A stretch of 62,000 nucleotides of DNA from Mesostigma viride (GCA_009746045.1 RPFO01000296.1:1620388-1682387); one strand, 5' to 3'. Counted from the stretch's first letter, positions 21,258 to 32,600 are shown. The notes: a model not told the origin generated them from the sequence alone. Numbers and translations are program-made.

Positions 21258-22687
21258 ATGTCTAACCCCAACAGCAACAAGGGTAAGGCTCCAATGCGCC
21301 CTAGGAGCCGGTCGAGCTCCCCGACGTCCTCATCGTCGGGGACGTCAGACTCGGAGCTTGCCGCCCAGGCAGAGGTTGAGCGGGCGGCGAGGAGCTTTAA
21401 CCAGTCCATGGAGGCTGATCCGACGACGTCGGACACGTCGTCGTCGGGACACTTGTCCGAGGGTTCGTACAGCAGTGTGGTGCTGCGAGTTCCCCTGTAT
21501 CCGCAGGGGAGGGGATCCACGCCTGTGGTCAACAGGCCGAGGGGCCTCCTTACGCCCCGACAGCTGCAGCGGCGGGGGTTGGACCGTCGGCACCTCCTGC
21601 AGAGGAGGAGTCCATGGAGCTGTATGGGCTCCAGCCTGGTTCCTCAGCCGAGGAGCAGGACGACGCACGCTCGCGACAGGTGGCTGCGGATGAAGGCCTC
21701 GCTAGGGCGATGGCTGAGCGCGAGGAGCGGGAGCTTCGGCGCGCGGACACGCACGCACGTGCTCGCGCCCAGCAGAGGGCGGATGCTGAGAACGTGCGCC
21801 GGGCGTTGTTTCAGAGCAGTGAGCTGGCTTCTGGCGAGGAGCAGTTTGAGGTGATGCGTCGGGGGGACCTTGCATGTTTTAAAAGTTTGCGTCGGTCTCG
21901 TGAGCCGAAGGTACACCTAGGTGTGCATCAGGAGTCGGAGTTCTCTTTGACAGGTCCGTCGGGGGCATCTGCTGAGGACGAGATCCTCATGACCCCAGCC
22001 ATGACGGCGCGGGAGCGTGAGGCGCAGAAGCGCATGGCGACGTTCATCGCCGACAAGCAGCGTCGGCAGGCGCGGAGGGCCGCGGCAGAGGCCAAGAAGG
22101 AGCGCGAGCATGCGGAGAGGGTGAGGCAAATCGCGCTGACGGAGCGCATCAAGCTCAAAATGTCGATCACCCAGGTGCGCCGGGACCGGATGGTCCGCGA
22201 ACTCAGGGTGTGGAAAAAGGCGCAGGCGATGAAGCTGCAGCATATGGCTGAGCTGGAGGCGCCTGGCAGGCCGGAGGCGCAGGAACGTTACAGACGCTCG
22301 CTGGCAAGGTGGGAAGCCAATGTGGGAAGGATGGAGCAGCGCATCCTGAAGCAGCGACGACGCATGCTCAAGCATGCACGTAAGTCAGCGGTGAGGGGAC
22401 CGCTTGGTGAAGCGGTGAGAGTCGAGTTTGGCCTTGGGCCGGATGAGGATGTTTCTGCAAGCCAAATGTTTTATTATTTGTCGCAGCCTAAGAAGACCAT
22501 CACCAACCGTGATGGCACTGCCGCACGCACGCGTGTTTACAGGCAGCCTGGTGAAGCCGGACCGTCTAACCTGTCCAACAGGGAGGACCTCATTGATCAG
22601 CTTCAGCTGGCGCAAGCCATGCTGGAAGCAGATACCCGCTGTCTCCAGGCGAGCAGGCGACGTTGGCCGACACGGTGGCCAGGCTAG
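21258..22687 (+). pseudogene. E3 ORF1, coiled-coil protein with frameshift
   Basis: ATG at 21258 about 100 bases after the LTR. A Ser/Arg/Pro-rich start reads well to about 21,540. The reading then continues in the -1 frame (visible from GPPYAPTAAAAGVGPSAPP through 21614 to 22687). The second part is a long charged coiled-coil (ERE, RAR, KKERE), ending in a segment with SQMFYYLSQPKKT. It corresponds in position and style to E2 ORF1. The shift may be decay or recoding; E2 needs none within this ORF. Confidence 0.6.
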
Positions 22688-23690
22688 TGGCATCGCTGAA
22701 GCCGGCCAAGCGAAGGGCGCAGGCAGAGGCATGCGCACCCCAGCCAAAGCGGAGGAGGGACGAGGGGGCGGATGACGGGGAGAGGGGGGAAACCAGGGCG
22801 GGGTGGACACGGCACCAGGAGTCTGCACCAACACGGCACGAGGGCGGGGAGCGGCAGCAGCAGCAGCAGCAGCAACAGCAACAGCAGCAGCAGCAGCCAC
22901 CAACTGCAGGAACGACAACAACCTCCAACATGGCCTTGCTAGGCCCAGGTTTGATCCAAAAAAGAAAGAGGACAAGCTAGTGTTTCCGGGTTTGCCAGAG
23001 GGCCACACCCAGGACGAAGCTAGGGAGTGGTTGTTTAAGTTGTCACATGCATATGCTAGCGACAATGTCCGTGATTGGTTTGCCTCTCTACGTGCGTCCA
23101 CACCCATCCATCAATCTGCCAAGCCTATCCAGCAGTTGGTACAATTGTACCAAAAGCGTGCCAGCAGCGGGGTAGACGTGGCAGAAAATGTGTTGTGGGC
23201 GCAGTTCATGGTTGATCTTAGGGCACTTGTTACCACGGGGGAGCACTTAGAAGTGCTTAAGGGCTTCCAGTGGATAGAGGCCTATAAGGTCAATAAGCGT
23301 GACTATGTGAGTGACAACAAAAAATATGTCATGTACATAGAGGGAGATGAGGAGCTGAAGAAGCTCAATGCCAAGTACCTAGTACACCTATGGCTACAAA
23401 AGGCAGAACTGGACCCCACCACCCTGTCAGTAATCCTGGCAGGTCTAAAGGATAAGTGGGAGGACTTTAGGAAGGCAATGGCCTATGTGCAGCAATGCCT
23501 AGAGCCGTTTGCTGCTGCAGCCAAGGAGGGAAAGGTGAAGCAGGTAAAGGGGGAGGAAGCCTCAGGTACGGGGCTCTCCAAGAAGCAGATGCAGTCGCTG
23601 GTAGCCCAGGTAAAGGCGGTAATGGGGGGGATAAAAACAAAAACAACAAAAGTGGGGGAGGTGGAAACAAGGGGGGGGAAAGAACAATAA
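22663..23690 (+). pseudogene. E3 Gag (ORF2) with shift in CAG repeat
   Basis: Opens with an ATG at 22663 overlapping the end of ORF1 by 25 bases (MADTVARLVASLKPAKRR). It runs into a CAG tract read as poly-Gln and stops at 22980. The capsid-like part (FDPKKKEDKLVFPGLPEGH... to 23690) is in the -1 frame, where the CAG tract reads as poly-Ala. This part is clearly homologous to E2 Gag. A length change in the CAG tract is the simplest cause. The end runs into G-rich, Lys/Asn-rich sequence before the polyprotein. Confidence 0.65.
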
Positions 23691-26434
23691 CAATAAAAAC
23701 AGAAAACAAAGTGGGGGAGCTAGCAAGCCAGGGGGTGCTAAGCCAGCAGGGGGGGACAAGAGGTTGCCTCATGACCCCACCAAGCATTGCACTAGGTGCC
23801 TTTGTAAGGGGCACCTAAAAGATGACTGCTGGAAAGGCAAACCCGACTATGGTTCTGACGTTGATGTTTGTCCTGGATGCTGGAAAACACGTCACCCCAT
23901 TGCAGCAGGAGCGCGCTGCACGGCACCCAGGCACAACAAGACCACGCCAGGGCGCTACAACCGCGCGGGGGCGGCAGACCAGGGTGACACCTGTAAGCTA
24001 CCCTCACCATTTTTCACAAATGGTTTCCTGTTACCTTCTGTCTGCCAAGTGTTGCCTGAGTGTGATGATGTGGATTGGGAAGTGGCATATGACATGACAC
24101 TGTCACACATGATGCGTGACCCCACCATAGCTTCCCTTAGTGCAGCAGCAGAAAAGGTAATCACGTATGGTGCTCTAGCAGAGCAACTGCACAAGGTTAT
24201 GGGCCATGAGGCTGTGGCTGAAAGGCTAGCCAATAAAATACAAGGCCATGATCTGGAACAGATGTGCAGGCACGTACGTAAGCACTGTGAGCAATGTCAG
24301 CTATATGCTCCTAAGCCCAGAAAATGGCATGTGGCCACACCACCACTGGCTAGAGGCAAACTGGTTGGGGATGTTATACACGTGGTGAAGGACACGGTAT
24401 ACTACCTAGTCATAAAGGATGCCTGGTCAAGGTTTGTGGTAGTGGAGCCCCTGCCTGGGATGGATAAAGAGCAGCTGCACAGAGCTTTACAGATAGCCTT
24501 GGCACGTTTTCACCCCATTGAAAAAGTAATGCTGGATCAGCAGTTTCTCTGCATCCAGGACAGGAATGACCTGCCCAAGATAGAAGTGTCTGGGGCTCAA
24601 GATCATGAACGTCAGGGGTTGGTAGAACGTACCATGAGAGCCATCAGGGATGTGATAAGAAAAATGCCATCCAGGTTGGCTGACTCTGGTAGCTATGCTG
24701 ACAGGGCATCTTGGGCAGCAGGGGTGACTACCCAGCTAAACGCCAAACCAATAATGTCCTCACCTTTTGGGGAAATCACCCCAACTGGCCTTCAGTCAGG
24801 CAGCTATGCTTCAGAGGTACACACTCACTACAACACACAAAGGCAGCACTTAGCCAAGTTGCTGGCAAAGAAAGACAAAAACAATGCCAGGCCTGTGTTT
24901 GAAGTGGGGGACCATGTGTTATTTTCAGAGAGGGTGACAGAGGAAGAGCACACTCTGCCAGATGGCACGGTCCAGCTGTAGTCACCAAAATTCATGAAGA
25001 AGGGACTGCAGTCACTATACAACATGACAGAGAGCGTGTGGTCAGCAAGCATAGACTCAAGCTTTATTACCCACCACTGGCAGACGTGTCAGGGGTAGAA
25101 TTCTTGGACATGGATTCAGAGCAGGAGTCTGGTGGATTGATCTCACCCAATGAATTGGCTAAGGACGTCATTGATGCAAGCACTAGCACCACAGTAGAAG
25201 CTCCTGTGTTCCTCAGTAGTGCAGCCCCACTACAACCCAATAGTCCACCTGGGCAGGAGGACGGTGCACAGGGTGAGCAGCAGGTAGCACCTCCCTCACA
25301 CCTGGAGGAGTCACAAAACAGAGCAGATCCTGTCGTTCCCAGGAAGTCATTTGCTGAGATTCTTAAGGCCTTGCACAAGGCACACAACACTAAAGCAGTT
25401 GTGGCAACAGGTACAGCACAGGTCAATGCTGTAGGGGATGCAGGTCAAGATCCTAGTATTTTGGCTGTAGACACCCAAGCACAGGTGAGTATCATCAGTG
25501 CAGAAGCTGTATCTGGTCTGAAAATGAAGGCCTCACCATGGGCTAGAGTGTCAGATTTTTCAGGCAAAACCAAAATGCAGGTCAAAGGTCAGGTGAGCAT
25601 TCAAATCTTGGGTATGCCCACTCCATTTCAGGTGGTTGAGGGTTACTCAGGGAATGCCCTGTTAGGGGAACCTTTTGTATCTTACCCTGGTGTTGTCATC
25701 TCAGCTGGGAGGTTGAGTGTGGCAGGGGTAGGACAGGTGCCTCTAGATCATTTTAAAATCCCTTTGAGCCAGATTAGCACTGGGTTGGATGCTGCCATCA
25801 ATGCAGTTAAGCCCAAGTACCTCCCAGGTCAGGAACCGTGTGTGGAGGACCTCATACACTCTCAAAAGCTACACCCTTCAGCGTTTGGGCTTGGTAGATG
25901 GGATGTTGCATCCATGTCTCCCCTGTCCTATGATGATATTGTACGGGACTGCCAGACGCAGATTGGGTTTCTTAAGTGGCTTGAGGCTTTTACCAAAGCC
26001 AGGGAGGAGTGGGTTGTTCCAGATGCACGTAGTCCCACACACACACCACCTGTGACTCCTCTTGATACTATGCCAGCTGGGGCCAAGAAGCTAAGGTTAA
26101 AGTTTGTGTGCAAGCATAAACCTCAGGCTGATGGGGGACCACCCATTTTCCATGCTAGGCCATGTGTTACTGAGTTCAGGGGCTCTACAGAGCTGACAGA
26201 GGCTGAGCTTTATACTCCTGGTATTCAGCAAACGTCTCTCAAGGTGTTGCTTTCCTTGTTTTTGCATCAGCTTAATACAGGGAAGGATTATGTGTGTAAA
26301 GCCACAGATATCAAAAGAGCCTTTCTAAAGGGGGACCCTGCCATAGCACAGCAGGTCTGGAGAGGTCAGGTATACGTGGTGAATACTCCTAAGGTGTGGC
26401 ACAGGGATATTGTTCAACCCTTGTTGAGGCCAAA

Positions 26435-26875
26435 CCGAATTAACTTGGGTGCTCGGAAGTGGTTATTCCGGGCAAAATAGTGTTACGGACCGATTTGCCT
26501 CAGGCGGCAAAAGGTTCCGGCACTGTTTAACGTAACTAAAACCTGTGCACCTTGGAGGTCAGGGGTTCGAATCCTCACTGAGGCAGCTCCGGCGCATTTA
26601 GTGGTGCGTGCTCAGCGGCCTAGGCGGATGTCTCGGGCTCTTCGTCCCCCCTCCACGAGGCCAGGTTTTAGTTACGTTAAACAGTGCCGGAACCTTTTGC
26701 CGCCTGAGGCAAATCGGTCCGTAACACTATTTTGCCCGGAATAACCACTTCCGAGCACCCAAGTTAATTCGGCCGAATTAACTTGGGTGCTCGGAAGTGG
26801 TTATTCCGGGCAAAATAGTGTTACGGACCGATTTGCCTCAGGCGGCAAAAGGTTCCGGCACTGTTTAACGTAACT
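26435..26875. mobile_element. Foldback element FB3
   Basis: 441 bp with the same L-core-L'-L layout as FB1. It begins at the palindrome centre CCGAATTAACTTGGG and ends CGTAACT. Flanks AGGCCAAA and CCTGGGGGTT join to give R-P-N-L-G-V-E-G-L, which aligns without a gap to the E2 polyprotein, so there is no target duplication. All arms carry CACTGTTTAACG where FB1 and FB2 have CACTATTTAACG. Confidence 0.85.
26497..26585 (+). other. tRNA-like cloverleaf in FB3
   Basis: Fourth 89-nt copy: acceptor GCCTCAG/CTGAGGC, T-loop TTCGAAT, one A-to-G change in the enlarged anticodon-region loop. Confidence 0.6.
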
Positions 26876-27007
26876 CCTGGGGGTTGAAGGGTTGCAGTCA
26901 GCTCCAAAAATTTTTAGGCTGTCTGCACAGGAGGTATTCATGAAGCTAGGGGCCACCTATGATGACATTGACCCTTGCCTGTTTGTCATCCCACACCCTG
27001 ATGGAAT

Positions 27008-27616
27008 CGGTTTTCTCTGAATATAGTTTAATTAACGCATGCGGGAAAGATAAGGCCGCCATGCCTTGGCCTGGATGTGGAAGGCTGTCTGCGACATGGG
27101 CTGACTAATTCGATTTGTACAAAGGGTTTCCTGCTCGCCCGAATTTTCCTTGGATGACCCGGTTGTTTATAAGGGTCGGTGGCTATTAATTAGCGGTCCG
27201 AGAAAATTAATTGTAGGTTTTACACGACTTCACTTGCAAAGATTCGTGTTTGGTTGCACCAGCTGAGGTTAAGTGGGGACCTGTAGGGTCGGCTGGTTGC
27301 TTACCGAATCTTTGGCTGATTTAGGTTATTTAGTGAGTCGTGATTAATTATTGTAAAGTGGATTCGGACCGGCCCAAGGGGTCGATGGGCGCGTTTTATG
27401 TTTGTCAGTCTTGGGAACCTTGTACAATTACCTGTACGGTTAACGCACTAGCCTGGGGGTGCGTGGCCACGCTGTTTGTAGTGGCGTTTTCAGCACTGTT
27501 CAGGCCGGTGTGTGACGCATGCCGGTGTTAATTAATTTAGGATGATGTCAGCTTGTGTGTCGGCGGGCCATGCCTTAAGCAAGCTAGGCAGGCAATGATC
27601 CGCAATTGTTTCTTTC
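27008..27616 (+). repeat. SDR1 repeat A1
   Basis: 609-bp direct repeat of 28582-29190, starting CGGTTTTCTCTGAATATAG and ending TTGTTTCTTTC. Confidence 0.85.
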
Positions 27617-28451
27617 AGACAATGGCGGCAATGGCCGCCTGTGCAAAATTGCACATTCTAGCGCGGGTTGCATCTGTCTTGTAGCCGAGGCAGATGGTGG
27701 CACAACCGCTAAGTTGTTCGACCAAGCATAGTATAGTTGGTCGTGCAACGGAAAGAAAATTTAAATTTACCCCCATGTCGTTTTCCCCGGCTGCGGGTCT
27801 TTTTGACATGGGCGAAGGATGGGGCGCTACTCCGGCGGTTTGGCCAGCTTCGGCGGAGCTGTTTATAAGTTTCTAAAACAGCTCTAGTGTCACATCGCAG
27901 GCTTGCCACCTTGCGATGGTGCGTGGGACGTGACCTGGATTCAAAAGGTCCCGAACCAGGATCCTGTCAGCAACGACTTTTTTTGTCATAAAATATTTTT
28001 TGTGGCGGCAGGTCAGTTGTCCAACTGCCCCTGCCGAGGAGGGGTGGTTGGGGACAATAGGAGCCGCGCGAGAGTTGCGCTCCGAAGCTAGAAATTTCCC
28101 TATTGCGAGACTCGAGTTGGGGAGGGCGTCTCAGGGAGGCGAGGCTACGCCAGACCTTTGTCGTTCCTTTTCGTCTCAGCACCTGCTGCGCGGCTCAGTC
28201 TATTATGGTGTCGTAAAACCTCTTTCCTTTTTGGACGGTTCCGGAATTGCGAAATGCTGGCTCTTTTTGAGGGCTTGCTTTTGGGGTGGTCACCGGCTTG
28301 TGTCGCATTGTAACCAGCGGGCCCCTGCGGGGGTTAATATAGCCTAGCGCGGGCTGAGTCGCCATTTAAGATGTTGCGACACGCTCTTTCGCGCACGGTG
28401 GTCATGAGTTTAATCGGCGCAATGGGGTTGGCGCCAGGGGGGGTAATTGGG
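27617..28451. other. SDR1 internal region
   Basis: 835 bp present only once. It has short reading frames of under 120 codons, none resembling a known protein. A GGCGGCAATGGCCGCC stem-loop lies near 27,625. Confidence 0.55.
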
Positions 28452-28581
28452 TGGAGGCTTCTTGCTTCCGCGTGCGGATTGAGAAACCTTAAGGCCACTG
28501 TTAACTGCTGCATTTGTGGCAGGGCTCCACTTATTGTATTCAATCAAATGCTGGTCTTCTTGGGAGCTGAGTGATTTTAAT
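28452..28581 (+). repeat. SDR1 repeat B1
   Basis: 130-bp direct repeat of 29206-29335, starting TGGAGGCTTCTTGC and ending GTGATTTTAAT, directly joined to A2. Confidence 0.85.
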
Positions 28582-29190
28582 CGGTTTTCTCTGAATATAG
28601 TTTAATTAACGCATGCGGGAAAGATAAGGCCGCCATGCCTTGGCCTGGATGTGGAAGGCTGTCTGCGACATGGGCTGACTAATTCGATTTGTACAAAGGG
28701 TTTCCTGCTCGCCCGAATTTTCCTTGGATGACCCGGTTGTTTATAAGGGTCGGTGGCTATTAATTAGCGGTCCGAGAAAATTAATTGTAGGTTTTACACG
28801 ACTTCACTTGCAAAGATTCGTGTTTGGTTGCACCAGCTGAGGTTAAGTGGGGACCTGTAGGGTCGGCTGGTTGCTTACCGAATCTTTGGCTGATTTAGGT
28901 TATTTAGTGAGTCGTGATTAATTATTGTAAAGTGGATTCGGACCGGCCCAAGGGGTCGATGGGCGCGTTTTATGTTTGTCAGTCTTGGGAACCTTGTACA
29001 ATTACCTGTACGGTTAACGCACTAGCCTGGGGGTGCGTGGCCACGCTGTTTGTAGTGGCGTTTTCAGCACTGTTCAGGCCGGTGTGTGACGCATGCCGGT
29101 GTTAATTAATTTAGGATGATGTCAGCTTGTGTGTCGGCGGGCCATGCCTTAAGCAAGCTAGGCAGGCAATGATCCGCAATTGTTTCTTTC
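28582..29190 (+). repeat. SDR1 repeat A2
   Basis: Second copy of A1, same length, directly following B1. The B1/A2 join contains GATTTTAATC, a short inverted repeat at the expected recombination point. Confidence 0.85.
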
Positions 29191-29205
29191 CCCTCCCTCC
29201 CACCC
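29191..29205 (-). other. Perfect four-run CCC spacer between A2 and B2 of SDR1 (G4 on minus strand)
   Basis: CCCTCCCTCCCACCC: four C triplets separated by single bases. The minus strand could form a compact G-quadruplex, and the plus strand an i-motif. The same kind of spacer stands at the same place in SDR2. Confidence 0.8.
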
Positions 29206-29335
29206 TGGAGGCTTCTTGCTTCCGCGTGCGGATTGAGAAACCTTAAGGCCACTGTTAACTGCTGCATTTGTGGCAGGGCTCCACTTATTGTATTCAATCA
29301 AATGCTGGTCTTCTTGGGAGCTGAGTGATTTTAAT
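29206..29335 (+). repeat. SDR1 repeat B2
   Basis: 130-bp copy of B1 ending at the E3 coding sequence, where ATGATGTTTGTCTGG resumes the RT. Confidence 0.85.
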
Positions 29336-30266
29336 GATGATGTTTGTCTGGCATGGGGATGATCAGTTAATCTCAGGTCCTAGAGCTGCAGTGGATGCTT
29401 TCATAGCTCAGGTGTCTGCCAGTTTTGAGATTGGCAAGCAGCTAGAGCTGGGCAAGGAGCCAGTCAAGTTCTGTGGCATGATGCTTGAGTTGCTGCAGCA
29501 GCAGGGCAGCTGGGTTTGTTCCATGCAGGCCTCTGCTGAATACATTAAGTCTTGTCTGGATGTCCTGCCTGTTCACATCACCCCTGACATGTGCCCTACC
29601 ATTAGAGGCAAGCTTGGTTGGCTATGTGCTACATGTGCACCCCACCTGGCTTTTGTGAGCAGGGTAGATGATGAGGTACTACAGGAGGTAGGAGCACGGG
29701 CAATCAAGCAGTTGTTGCATGATGGTCCACCTTTGATGCTTCACTCACTGGACCTGTTTACTCCCATTCATATCACGTGCATGATGGATAGTTCAATGGA
29801 GTCCAGGGTAGTTACCAAGGTTCAAGCCAGAGAGGCTGGATTGTTTTTCCTGCATAACCAAGGTGGGAAGAAGTCACTAGTCTCCTGGTTCAGTAGATTG
29901 CACAAGAGGAAAGCTGTGAGTAGCAATGTAGCTGAATGCAGGGCTGTGGTATCTTCTGTCTTGCATGCAAGGTATCTCAATCACTTGCTGGTCTGGCTTC
30001 AACACCAGGCTGGTAGCTCTGCAGGAGTGAAAGCACATTTGCTGACTGACTCTCAATCTATCATATCTTTCCTTGCCAATCCTTCGGCTGTACACTCGGA
30101 CCTGGATTGGATTGTGCTAAAACAGGAATGCAAGTACCTGGAGTCTAAAGCCCACGTCAGGGACAAAGACAATGCTGCAGATGCACTGACCAAGGTGCCA
30201 CAAGCAGCAGGACCACAATACCAGGTCTTGTATGGGTTGATGAACCCTGGTTACAGTCTGAAGTGA

Positions 30267-30649
30267 CTGGCACATTGTACATGTTAGCCCATGACCCCCT
30301 GCCTAATACTGCAGCTGAAAGGCTGCAGTGGCAGCTGGGTAGTTTTCTGACAGTGAGAAGCACTGGTCTAGAAAGTTGGGACATGATGAATGTGTTATTT
30401 ATTGAATAAAATTTTGTGAGACACTTGTTTGGATGACCATGACATGCTGGGGCCTAGAGCACCCATCTCACTCAGTTAAGAAACCATGCTTGAGACATGG
30501 GGCCTTTTTAATGCATCTCTTGTACATGTGTGAGGTGACCTTTGGGTCCTAGTAGGTTATCTGACAGTTTTTAAGGCATTGGGAATGGCTGCGTCCATTC
30601 AGTGGCTATGTGTGTTTTCTGTTGAAACCCAAAGAAAACTTAAAGTGGG
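30267..30649. other. E3 3' untranslated region
   Basis: 383 bp from the polyprotein stop to the 3' LTR, with no gene. It contains AATAAAATTTTG near 30,405, a possible polyadenylation signal, and ends in the purine-rich tract. Confidence 0.6.
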
Positions 30650-31027
30650 AGTTAGTCTAAGTCTCCCGCCTGTAGCCTAAGTGGACACGTGCCAGCACCG
30701 CCGGCGCCCAATTGGGTACTGGGACGGTGCTGGACTAGAGCAGTCGTGGCATGGACACGTGGCTGTACTCAGTATGTGATGAGCCGGTACCTCAGTACCG
30801 GGACTGTAGTTGTCATGTTAGGACTGACTAGATCAGGTTGTAACTGATAGGTTAGTCCGTCCAGGATCAGTAAGTTAGTTTAACTTACGCAAAGTCTGGC
30901 CAGCCATCGTTGACGGCTGGCCAGCAGTATATGTGCCACATTATCCTAATGCCAAGGTGTCTCGTCGTTCACGCACACACACGCCATTTGGCAGTGCCCG
31001 AGCATTCCAGCTTTGTGTTGCATAACT
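30650..31027 (+). repeat. E3 3' LTR
   Basis: 378-bp copy of 20774-21151, preceded by AAACTTAAAGTGGG as likely polypurine tract and followed by the CGCAA duplication. Confidence 0.92.
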
Positions 31028-32600
31028 CGCAAGGGGCAACTGCACACACATGTACACACGCTTGGGGCGGCTGCACTCACATGTACACACACCGCGCACG
31101 CAAGGGCCGGCTGCACACACACGTACATACACCGCGCACGCAAGGGGCAACTGCACACACACGTACACACACCATGCACGCAAGGGCCGGCTGCACTCAC
31201 ATGTACACACACCATGCACGCAAGGGCCGGCTGCACACACACTTACACACACAATGCACGCTTGGGGCAACGGCACTCACATGTACATACACCATGCACG
31301 CAAGGGGCGGCTGCACACACACGTACACACACCATGCACGCAAGGAGCGACTTCACGCACAGGTACACTCACCATGCACGCAAGGGGCGGCTGCACACAC
31401 ACGTACACACACCGCGCACGCAATTAAGGGACGGCTGCACACACACGTACATACACCGCGCACGCAAGGGGCAACGGCACTCACATGTACATACACCATG
31501 CACGCAAGGGGCGGCTGCACACACACGTACACACACCATGCACGCAAGGAGCGACTTCACGCACAGGTACACACACCATGCACGCAAGGTTCGGCTGCAC
31601 ACACATGTACATCCACCGCGCACGCAAGGGGCGAGTGCAAACACATGTACATACACCATGCACGCAAGGGGCGGCTGCACACACATGTACATCCACCGCG
31701 CACGCAAGGGGCGAGTGCACACACACGTACACACACCGCGCACGCAAGGGGCGGCTGCACACACACGTACACACACCATGCACGCAATTGCCGGCATGCA
31801 CACACACGTACATCCACCGCGCACGCAAGGGGCAACTGCACACACATGTACACACACCGCGCACGCTTGGGGCAGCTGCACTCACATGTACACACACCGC
31901 GCACGCAAGGGCCGGCTGCACACACACGTACACACACCATGCACGCAATTGCCGGCATGCACACACACGTACACACACCGCGCACGCAAGGGGCGGCTGC
32001 ACACACACGTACACACACCATGCACGCAATTGCCGGCATGCACACACACGTACGTCCACCGCGCACGCAAGGGGCAACTGCACACACATGTACACACACC
32101 GCGCACGCTTGGGGCAGCTGCACACACACGTACCTACACCGCGCACGCAAGGGGCAACTGCACACACATGTACACACACCGCGCACGCAAGGGGCAACTG
32201 CACACACACGTACACACACCGCGCACGCTTGGGGCGGCTGCACACACACGTACCTACACCGCGCACGCAAGGGGCGGCTGCACACACACGTACATCCACC
32301 GCGCACGCAAGGGGCAACTGCACACACATGTACACACACCGCGCACGCTTGGGGCAGCTGCACTCACATGTACACACACCGCGCACGCAAGGGGCGGCTG
32401 CACACACACGTACATCCACCGCGCACGCAAGGGGCAACTGCACACACACGTACATCCACCGCGCACGCAAGGGGCGGCTGCACACACACGTACACACACC
32501 GCGCACGCAAGGGGCAACTGCACACACATGTACACACACCGCGCACGCTTGGGGCGGCTGCACACACACGTACCTACACCGCGCACGCAAGGGGCGGCTG
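31028..32600. repeat. 40-bp minisatellite array, block 5
   Basis: Continues the array after E3, beginning with the duplicated CGCAA. The first monomers (CAACTGCACACACATGTACACACGCTTGGGG) continue the variant order seen at 7861 and 18806, so E3 landed inside an existing higher-order unit. Ends at GGCTG, the E4 duplication. Confidence 0.95.

Larger units (their letters stand above)
27008..29335. mobile_element. Split-direct-repeat element SDR1
   Basis: 2.33 kb with order A1 (27008-27616), internal (27617-28451), B1 (28452-28581), A2 (28582-29190), 15-bp C-rich spacer, B2 (29206-29335). A1 and A2 are 609 bp each and B1 and B2 130 bp each, all near-identical by eye. This is the A1-internal-B1-A2-B2 layout of PAT/Ngaro-type (DIRS order) elements, which integrate by tyrosine recombinase without target duplication. 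Removing the element restores the E3 RT frame (PDG-MMM-FVWHGDD aligned with E2 PSG-LLF-FVWHGDD). Only AAT is shared between the B1/A2 junction and the target. No recombinase or RT is encoded, so it would be non-autonomous. Confidence 0.7.
23764..30266 (+). pseudogene. E3 polyprotein, broken by a frameshift, FB3 and SDR1
   Basis: Starts in a Gly/Asn/Lys-rich linker; no ATG is required if made by frameshift. CTRCLCKGHLKDDC is the zinc knuckle, followed by CPGCWKTRHPIAAGARC. Integrase has HKVMGH/CEQC and D, D, E with 29 residues between the last two, as in E2. A single-base shift near 24,950 moves the frame before the GPY/F-like ARWHGPAVVTKI. Next come the retropepsin-like LAVDTQAQVSIIS, then RT (TDIKRAFLKG) to 26,434, where FB3 is inserted. 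The RT resumes at 26,876, is cut at 27,005 by SDR1 and resumes at 29,336 with FVWHGDDQL, through RNase H (MDSS, AECRAV, TDSQS, NAADALTK). Both insertions leave exact joins in the coding sequence. Confidence 0.85.
20774..31027 (+). mobile_element. LTR retrotransposon E3 (E2-related, degenerate)
   Basis: 10.25 kb on the plus strand including two nested insertions. The 378-bp LTRs (20774-21151 and 30650-31027) look identical by eye, start AGTTAGTCTAAG and end GCATAACT. The TSD is CGCAA at 20769-20773 and 31028-31032. A purine-rich AAAGTGGG abuts the 3' LTR. ORF1, Gag and polyprotein parallel E2, but single-base shifts and two insertions (FB3, SDR1) break them. Confidence 0.93.

Noticed and set aside
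27008-29335. Helitron interpretation of SDR1 (A|T insertion, TC start)
   Set aside because: The 3' end is TTTTAA and not CTRR, and the A1-B1-A2-B2 layout fits split direct repeats better.
27008-29335. LTR retrotransposon interpretation of SDR1
   Set aside because: The repeats are not terminal at both ends, there is no target duplication, and the order A-B-A-B with an internal unique part does not fit LTRs.
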